Source: Rhodoferax sp. (GTDB taxonomy: Bacteria > Pseudomonadota > Gammaproteobacteria > Burkholderiales > Burkholderiaceae_C). Taken from it: 10,106 bases of DNA. The stretch is from positions 1-10,106 of the forward strand of contig JAUXQA010000250.1 of the NCBI GenBank assembly GCA_030683195.1, given 5' to 3'. This document shows positions 5,676 to 10,106 of this stretch, one piece after another (positions within the stretch are counted from its first letter, which is position 1; each line of letters starts with the position of its first letter). The notes below the pieces were generated by a model. The model searched no databases, was not told where the DNA came from, and was given only the letters and a program-made list of their open reading frames with translations. The translations under genes were made by a program, and so were the position numbers.

Positions 5676-7052
5676 GATGGAAGTTGAAACGCTCAACTCT
5701 GAGGCTGTGGATTCCTCCACAAGAGGCATTGTGAGGGGGCGCAAAATCTCTTTGGCCAGCGCTGGCCCTGAAGCAATGTGAAGCAACTCGCAAGTCTCGC
5801 AGGACTGCATTCGCCCACAGTCAGCTCGCCAGCATTGAATCGAACCTTTCAAGGCAATCAGAAGGCGCTGCATGTGATCTGCCTTGTGAGACCCCTTCAG
5901 CAAGACGAGATCACCCGGCTTGAAATACGACGCGAGGTGAGCAGAGGCGTCACGCAGCGACGCAAATGCGAACAACTCCCCATCTGATTCCTGCCTGGCA
6001 CGCAAGCAGGCTGAGGCTCTCGGACCCACGAAAACGACACAGTCGGCAACATCCAGGGCCATCTTCCCCACCTCAACATAGCGGCGGGTCGAGTCGCCTT
6101 GGTAGTCTGAAATGGTGCCGATCACGATGATTTTTCGGCCAGCGCGGGCATCACGCATGAACTCGAACGCGGGTCCAATGGAAGACAGCGGCGCCTTCCA
6201 GTCGTCCCGGATGAAGGCAACGCCCCCGTGCCACACTGGGGCCATCCGTCCCTCAAAGGGTGGAACATGCGCCAGCGCCTTCGCAACGACCGCAAGAGGC
6301 ACCCCAAGTGCAACTCCGGTGGCAGCGGCAGCGAGGACCACGGGGGCCCAATGAGCACCGCACAGTTGCGTCTGAACATGCACTGACTCGCCATGCCAAT
6401 GCACATCCAACCTCAGCCTTTGTGGCCAATTCGACTGAATGGCGTCACCGCGCAGCATGGCCTCGGGAGCCACCCCAAAGGTGACCTTGCGACCAGAGAA
6501 ATCCGCCTGCATGGCAAGCACATGGGGATCATCTGCATTCAGGATGGCGATGCCATTGGCGGGTAAGGACCGGATGAGCTTGCCTTTCTCATGGGCAATC
6601 GCACCTCGGCTCTTGAATGCGGTGAAGTGATCCGCGCCAATGCCGGTCACCACACCAACCATGGGCTGCACCAGCTTGAGCGGCAAATCCAATGCGCCGG
6701 GTGCGTGACCGGATATCTCCACCACACAAAAGGGAGTCGACGTCCGCACCCCAAGTACGACGCGGATCATGTCGATCGGCCAATTCAAGGAACCAGGACT
6801 CTTGCTGCCACCCGCGATATGACTATCCAGGATCCCGGCAATCAAATCTTTGGTGGTGGTTTTGCCCGCGCTCCCCGTGACCCCGACAAACACAGTGTGT
6901 CGCAAACGTCCCCGATGCCATAGAGTGATTCGCTGTAACACACGATCAAAGAGGTGCCACCACCGCCACGTCAGTCCGCTCCTTGTTTTTTCAAACAGGC
7001 CCCACACTATGGCTTTGGCGCGCCGCCCCATGTCAATTGCGAGTCGTAGCAT
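5139..7052 (-). CDS. Mur ligase (MurF-like) fused to a peptidyl-tRNA hydrolase domain
   Basis: This is one uninterrupted 637-residue frame. Residues ~50-405 are a Mur ligase: P-loop GVTGSAGKTTT (57-67), EISGHAPGAL (112-121, cf. MurF EMGxxxPGE), DHFTAF...AHEKGKL (141-159), NADDP (172-176), FEGRM (266-270), and LLKGSHKADHM (384-394, cf. MurF KGS-x-A). This class uses ATP to join an amine to a carboxylate through an acyl phosphate. Residues ~407-421 contain four Cys (407, 412, 418, 421), a possible zinc knuckle. Residues ~461-637 are a Pth domain: GLGNP (465-469), TPHNVGY (476-482) with the catalytic His at 478, PMN (523-525), HDDLDLP (549-555) and GGDGGH (565-570). E. coli Pth Asn114 is replaced by Leu571. 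The ATG has GGAGG six bases upstream and lies 12 nt after the flippase stop. No ribosome site precedes the Met at 442, so separate translation of Pth is unlikely. Confidence 0.9.
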   Translation of the reverse strand: MLRLAIDMGRRAKAIVWGLFEKTRSGLTWRWWHLFDRVLQRITLWHRGRLRHTVFVGVTGSAGKTTTKDLIAGILDSHIAGGSKSPGSLNWPIDMIRVVLGVRTSTPFCVVEISGHAPGALDLPLKLVQPMVGVVTGIGADHFTAFKSRGAIAHEKGKLIRSLPANGIAILNADDPHVLAMQADFSGRKVTFGVAPEAMLRGDAIQSNWPQRLRLDVHWHGESVHVQTQLCGAHWAPVVLAAAATGVALGVPLAVVAKALAHVPPFEGRMAPVWHGGVAFIRDDWKAPLSSIGPAFEFMRDARAGRKIIVIGTISDYQGDSTRRYVEVGKMALDVADCVVFVGPRASACLRARQESDGELFAFASLRDASAHLASYFKPGDLVLLKGSHKADHMQRLLIALKGSIQCWRADCGRMQSCETCELLHIASGPALAKEILRPLTMPLVEESTASELSVSTSIIQVVIGLGNPAKDLANTPHNVGYRAVEVLAQRMGAHWVDDSPLALVARGECQGLGMCLIKPLVPMNETGLALLRLFKDFSFRSHQCVLVHDDLDLPMGVVRARLRGGDGGHLGVRSILQSFQDDKFRRVKMGVAPAHPRDSMADYVVTPLPPEQCDAISSASEVAADRVLELIRQPAR

Positions 7053-7057
7053 GATCG

Positions 7058-7063
7058 GCCTCC
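7058..7063 (-). promoter_or_regulatory. Shine-Dalgarno of the Mur-Pth gene
   Basis: On the minus strand TGGAGG lies six bases before the ATG at 7052 and directly after the flippase stop codon. It is the strongest ribosome binding site in the operon and fixes the start of the fusion gene. Confidence 0.7.
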
Positions 7064-7064
7064 A

Positions 7065-8531
7065 TCACGACGCGCGCTTGACCATGGCAATACTGCGCAC
7101 GGTCTCAAAAACTTCCTGCACGCCTTTGCGATTGACCACCAGCGCCACCGCGCCGTAGGCCAACGCGCCCACTCCCACCAGCACGCACAGGCGCACGACC
7201 CCACCTTGCCCGGTCAAAAGAAGATGCCGTGCAGATACCACTGCACCGTACATGACCAGGCCCGTGCCGGCGGCGGGCCCCATAGCCCGGGCCAGCTGCG
7301 TCAAACTCAAGCCCAGCACTGGCAAACTGCGCACCATACTTTGCAAGAACGATAGAGGCGATGCCACAAGCCACGCCAGGCTCAACCCCAGGAGTCCCGA
7401 GGCGTAGACACCCACCGCAAATATAGGCGGCGTCACAAGTGAAGCCCATACGACGCTGCGCAGCACAATATCGGAACGCCCAATACCTTGGACAGCCGTT
7501 GCAACAAAATTACCCACGATCCGTAAAGGCATGATCAAGGTGAGTGCCTGGAGTGGCACTATGGCCAGCGCCCACTTGTCGCCCAGTACGACCTCGACAA
7601 TCTCCGGGGCGACGCTGGACATGCCCCAAAGCACAGGGAAAGAAAAGAAACTCAACAGCCGGGCTCCTGACAGCACGCTGTCCCCGACCTTACACATCTC
7701 ACCCTGCATTCTGGCAAATGTCGGAAAGGCCACCTGGTTGACCAAGCCCGAAATCCGCTGGCTCGGCAGCGATGCAAGTTGCATGGCCACGGAATAAAAA
7801 CCCAGTACCTCGTTGCCAAGCCACTTGGCACAAATCAGCACATCCACCTGTGACAAAAACATCCAGAAGACCTGCACCGCCGTGAAATTCCCACCGAATT
7901 GCAACAAGGAGCGCATCCCCTGAAGCGAAAAATCAGGCCAGCGCAGGAACGGTGACAAACAGTTGATTCCGATGGTCTTGAAAGCCTGAGCAATCAGGGA
8001 ACCAGCTACCAAGGCCCACACTCCCGAACCAGCCATCGCCATAAACAGGGTGACGCCACTGGCAAGTACCGCGCCAGAGAAATCCAGAAGAGAACGGTTG
8101 CGAAACTCCATTCGCCGCTGCAACTGTGCATCAGGGATCACAGCAAATGCACCCAATATGAATTGCAAGGAGAGCACCCGGATGACTGAAGTAACACGAT
8201 GCTCGGCATAGAAATCAGCAATCAGGGGTGCCGCGAGCGCCAGCATGGTAGCCAGTGAAAAATGGACAATCAAAATCAAACCAAAAGCCCGCTTGAGAAG
8301 CCCCACATCGACGTCCTTTTTTTGGACAATCGCTGCCCCAAGACCCAATTCGGAAAACATGGACAAAAATGCGACAAAAACAGTGGCCATGGCCAACAGG
8401 CCGTAATCAGCCGGAGTCAGCAATCGAATTACCGCCAGGGTGATTACCCAAGTCACCAGCTGACTAAGAAGCCTGACGCTGACCGTCCAGCGAAAACCCG
8501 ACAGCGCTTGAGATCGCAGACTCATATCCAT
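7065..8531 (-). CDS. Wzx-type oligosaccharide flippase
   Basis: The 488-residue polytopic inner-membrane protein has roughly 12-14 hydrophobic segments. It opens MDMSLRSQALSGFRW followed by LAVIRLLTPADYGLLA and FSELGLGAAIVQ, the hallmark N-terminal pattern of the WzxC/AmsL-type polysaccharide transporter family (MATE-like fold). It should flip lipid-linked repeat units from cytoplasm to periplasm. The start is set by a TGATG overlap: the A of the heparinase stop is the first base of this ATG. A longer reading (to 8585) would run 54 nt into the upstream gene and add sequence unlike the family N-terminus. A second ATG two codons in (8525) is also possible. Its position between a lyase gene and the Mur-Pth gene indicates that the material they handle is exported through a Wzx/Wzy route. 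Confidence 0.9.
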   Translation of the reverse strand: MDMSLRSQALSGFRWTVSVRLLSQLVTWVITLAVIRLLTPADYGLLAMATVFVAFLSMFSELGLGAAIVQKKDVDVGLLKRAFGLILIVHFSLATMLALAAPLIADFYAEHRVTSVIRVLSLQFILGAFAVIPDAQLQRRMEFRNRSLLDFSGAVLASGVTLFMAMAGSGVWALVAGSLIAQAFKTIGINCLSPFLRWPDFSLQGMRSLLQFGGNFTAVQVFWMFLSQVDVLICAKWLGNEVLGFYSVAMQLASLPSQRISGLVNQVAFPTFARMQGEMCKVGDSVLSGARLLSFFSFPVLWGMSSVAPEIVEVVLGDKWALAIVPLQALTLIMPLRIVGNFVATAVQGIGRSDIVLRSVVWASLVTPPIFAVGVYASGLLGLSLAWLVASPLSFLQSMVRSLPVLGLSLTQLARAMGPAAGTGLVMYGAVVSARHLLLTGQGGVVRLCVLVGVGALAYGAVALVVNRKGVQEVFETVRSIAMVKRAS

Positions 8532-10106
8532 CAGTAAGCAACAGTCAAATAGACTTGCGACAGCCACACGCCACCCACCGCCCAAACGACCCAGCTACCA
8601 ACCCGGAGAACACGAACGACACGCCCAAGCTGATGTCGCAAGAAAAAGAATAGGAGCTCCTGGCCTATCAAAATGGCCAGCAACCATCGAGTGATCTCCA
8701 TACGGTAGGAAATCAACTCCCGAAATTTTTGATAGCTATCCGAGGCCCACAGCGCACTTTCCCGCACGACCTGCAGTTCTTCCACAGGCAATGCTTGAGA
8801 CTCAATATCCACTACCGTGGTGACGTCGCTGCCCATTGACACCGGCGGACGCAAAAGCAGCCGCTTGCCATCACGTGTGAGAGTCACTTCGCCGAAGGGG
8901 GTTTGCACCACGGCAACCCAGTGATCTACATCTGTCCATTTCGCCATACTCGACACGGGTAGCGGGGCTCCATCGCCTGTCTGTTCGCCAAGCGACAAGG
9001 TCGCCAAGCTCCAACTATTCTGTGAGGGCTGCGTCACCACAATGGCCGGGGCCGGTGTTGGCGTTCGGTCCATCACAACCCACCCTGCAAACGGCGACTT
9101 CTGCCCTGACACCAAGGAAACATGGTGGCCTGGCGATCCAGCGAAGGACAACCGCATGCCAAAGCGTGAATTCGGTGCGACCACCTTATATTGCCCTCCA
9201 CCGGCAACACTTGTTGCCGACAGGTCTGGATAAAGCGTCCAGTGCGTGGTTGTTGTTTGCACAGCAGAATCCTGTGAGTAATCAAGCACCACCCAACTCT
9301 GATAATTTGGCAAGCGAATAATTTGGCGCCGAACGGTATAACCTGATGGACCTGCGCGCTCGAGGTCAATGAATGACATACCATCGCCCCGCCCAAGGGA
9401 AAGCAAGCGGGATTGACGGGGTGAATGCCTACTCTCGCCGAGAAGGTGCGGTGCATTCGATGCACCCCAGGATTCCGCCTGCTCACGCCCCGCAATGCCG
9501 TAAGGCCAGTACCCCGTGTTGGTCAACCAAGTTCGCCCACCTGCCCAAAGCACCATACTCAACTCGTCCGCCATCTTGTGTCCCAGTCCAGGATGGTATG
9601 ACCATGTCATAACCGTCTGAGCCGCTGAAATATGAACCTGATCTGACGAAGTCAATCCATCCCACCAGATGGCATTACCGGCAACCGGGTAGCTGGTGAA
9701 CTTGTTGGGTGGTGCTCCTGGCGTTCTGGCCTTCAGCGGGCCGGCTGTACCGTCACTATTGATCCTGTCAGTGACCAAGCCAGGAGCACGGGGGGTGCTC
9801 ATCGTGTCACCAAACATGGGCAACGTGTCATCAGGTCGACGCAACTGCAAATCGAATTCGAGTGCTTTGGCATAACGGTCCCACCAGCTTTGCGGAATGC
9901 TTATTCCGTTCAAGGTATACAGACGCAACAACATGCCAAACATCCCAGGAGAGTGGTAGCCAGCAGAGTGCAGGAGCGTTACACCCTCATGGTTGATCCA
10001 GTATTTCAAATGCCTGCTGAATCGATCAGTCGCTAACCGTCGGATGGAGGCAACTTCGGGCAACGTTGGAAAAGCAACGGCTATTTGCATCAACGCAACA
10101 TTGCTG
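8531..10106 (-). CDS. Heparinase II/III-family protein, N-terminus outside the window
   Basis: The frame is open to the right edge, so the gene starts outside; about 524 residues are visible. The visible N-terminal part is an alpha-helical toroid-like region, with ...YWINHEG...SAGYHSPGMFGM followed by PDDTLPMFGDT, matching the DG...YH...PDG-LP-GD pattern of heparinase II/III-type proteins. The beta-rich C-terminal region holds GHKMADELSMVLWAGGR-WLTNTGYW and ESWGASNAPHLLGE, corresponding to the HADxLS...GxYxY...S-x-AHN catalytic-domain blocks. Such proteins in EPS loci are likely uronate-polymer lyases that trim or clear polymer in the periplasm. Unusually, the last ~60 residues contain two hydrophobic stretches (WLLAILIGQELLFFFL and SWVVWAVGGVWLSQVYL) separated by Arg-rich sequence, suggesting a C-terminal membrane hairpin. 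The stop overlaps the flippase start by one base. Confidence 0.82.
   Translation of the reverse strand, partial: SNVALMQIAVAFPTLPEVASIRRLATDRFSRHLKYWINHEGVTLLHSAGYHSPGMFGMLLRLYTLNGISIPQSWWDRYAKALEFDLQLRRPDDTLPMFGDTMSTPRAPGLVTDRINSDGTAGPLKARTPGAPPNKFTSYPVAGNAIWWDGLTSSDQVHISAAQTVMTWSYHPGLGHKMADELSMVLWAGGRTWLTNTGYWPYGIAGREQAESWGASNAPHLLGESRHSPRQSRLLSLGRGDGMSFIDLERAGPSGYTVRRQIIRLPNYQSWVVLDYSQDSAVQTTTTHWTLYPDLSATSVAGGGQYKVVAPNSRFGMRLSFAGSPGHHVSLVSGQKSPFAGWVVMDRTPTPAPAIVVTQPSQNSWSLATLSLGEQTGDGAPLPVSSMAKWTDVDHWVAVVQTPFGEVTLTRDGKRLLLRPPVSMGSDVTTVVDIESQALPVEELQVVRESALWASDSYQKFRELISYRMEITRWLLAILIGQELLFFFLRHQLGRVVRVLRVGSWVVWAVGGVWLSQVYLTVAY

Noticed and set aside
5028..5687. 219-codon plus-strand open frame
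   Set aside because: Antisense to the Pth domain of the fusion gene; the translation is His/Arg-rich with no recognisable motif.
5727..5745. Separate start for Pth at Met442, making two genes instead of a fusion
   Set aside because: The frame is continuous without a stop, and the bases before this ATG (pyrimidine-rich on the coding strand) contain no Shine-Dalgarno.
8532..8585. 18-residue N-terminal extension of the flippase
   Set aside because: Would overlap the heparinase gene by 54 nt; the TGATG start at 8531 fits both operon coupling and the family N-terminus.
9073..9495. 140-codon minus-strand open frame
   Set aside because: Out-of-frame shadow within the heparinase-family gene, which is continuous across the same bases and matches its family.
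1..10106. CRISPR array, tRNA, insertion sequence or PEP-CTERM sorting tail
   Set aside because: No regularly spaced repeats, cloverleaf-like blocks, transposase motifs or terminal PEP-TM-Arg tails were seen in either strand. The Arg-rich C-terminal hydrophobic region of the heparinase protein has no PEP motif.

Overview
The window looks like part of an exopolysaccharide (EPS) biosynthesis locus of a Gram-negative betaproteobacterium, most likely Burkholderiales. This rests on the gene families, the moderately high GC and the compact gene packing. The truncated gene at the left edge resembles exosortase A system-associated hydrolase 1, so the locus probably sits near an exosortase/PEP-CTERM EPS cluster. 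No exosortase or PEP-CTERM protein is visible here. I see no tRNA, rRNA, insertion sequence, CRISPR array or phage gene.

Layout, left to right. (1) Positions 1-285, plus strand: C-terminal end of an alpha/beta hydrolase. It overlaps tail to tail with (2) a GNAT-like acyltransferase on the minus strand (226-936). (3) Positions 937-1082: the only substantial intergenic region, lying between divergent genes and carrying several inverted repeats. (4) Positions 1083-3532, plus strand: a translationally coupled pair, an exported TPR protein followed by an asparagine-synthetase-like ligase without the glutaminase cysteine. (5) Positions 3537-10106, minus strand: a tight four-gene operon. In transcription order it holds a heparinase II/III-family protein (N-terminus beyond the right edge), a Wzx-type oligosaccharide flippase, a MurF-like Mur ligase fused to a peptidyl-tRNA-hydrolase (Pth) domain, and a second, more divergent asparagine-synthetase-like protein.

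The notable feature is the set of amide-bond enzymes around a flippase and a polysaccharide lyase: one Mur ligase, one Pth-like hydrolase and two AsnB-like ATP-dependent ligases that lack the catalytic Cys2. My inference is that the locus makes a polysaccharide whose carboxylated sugars (for example uronic acids) are coupled to amino acids or other amines before export. The Mur ligase and AsnB homologues would form amides, and the Pth domain would act on an aminoacyl or peptidyl ester or amide. The families are visible in the sequence. The joint pathway is a hypothesis.
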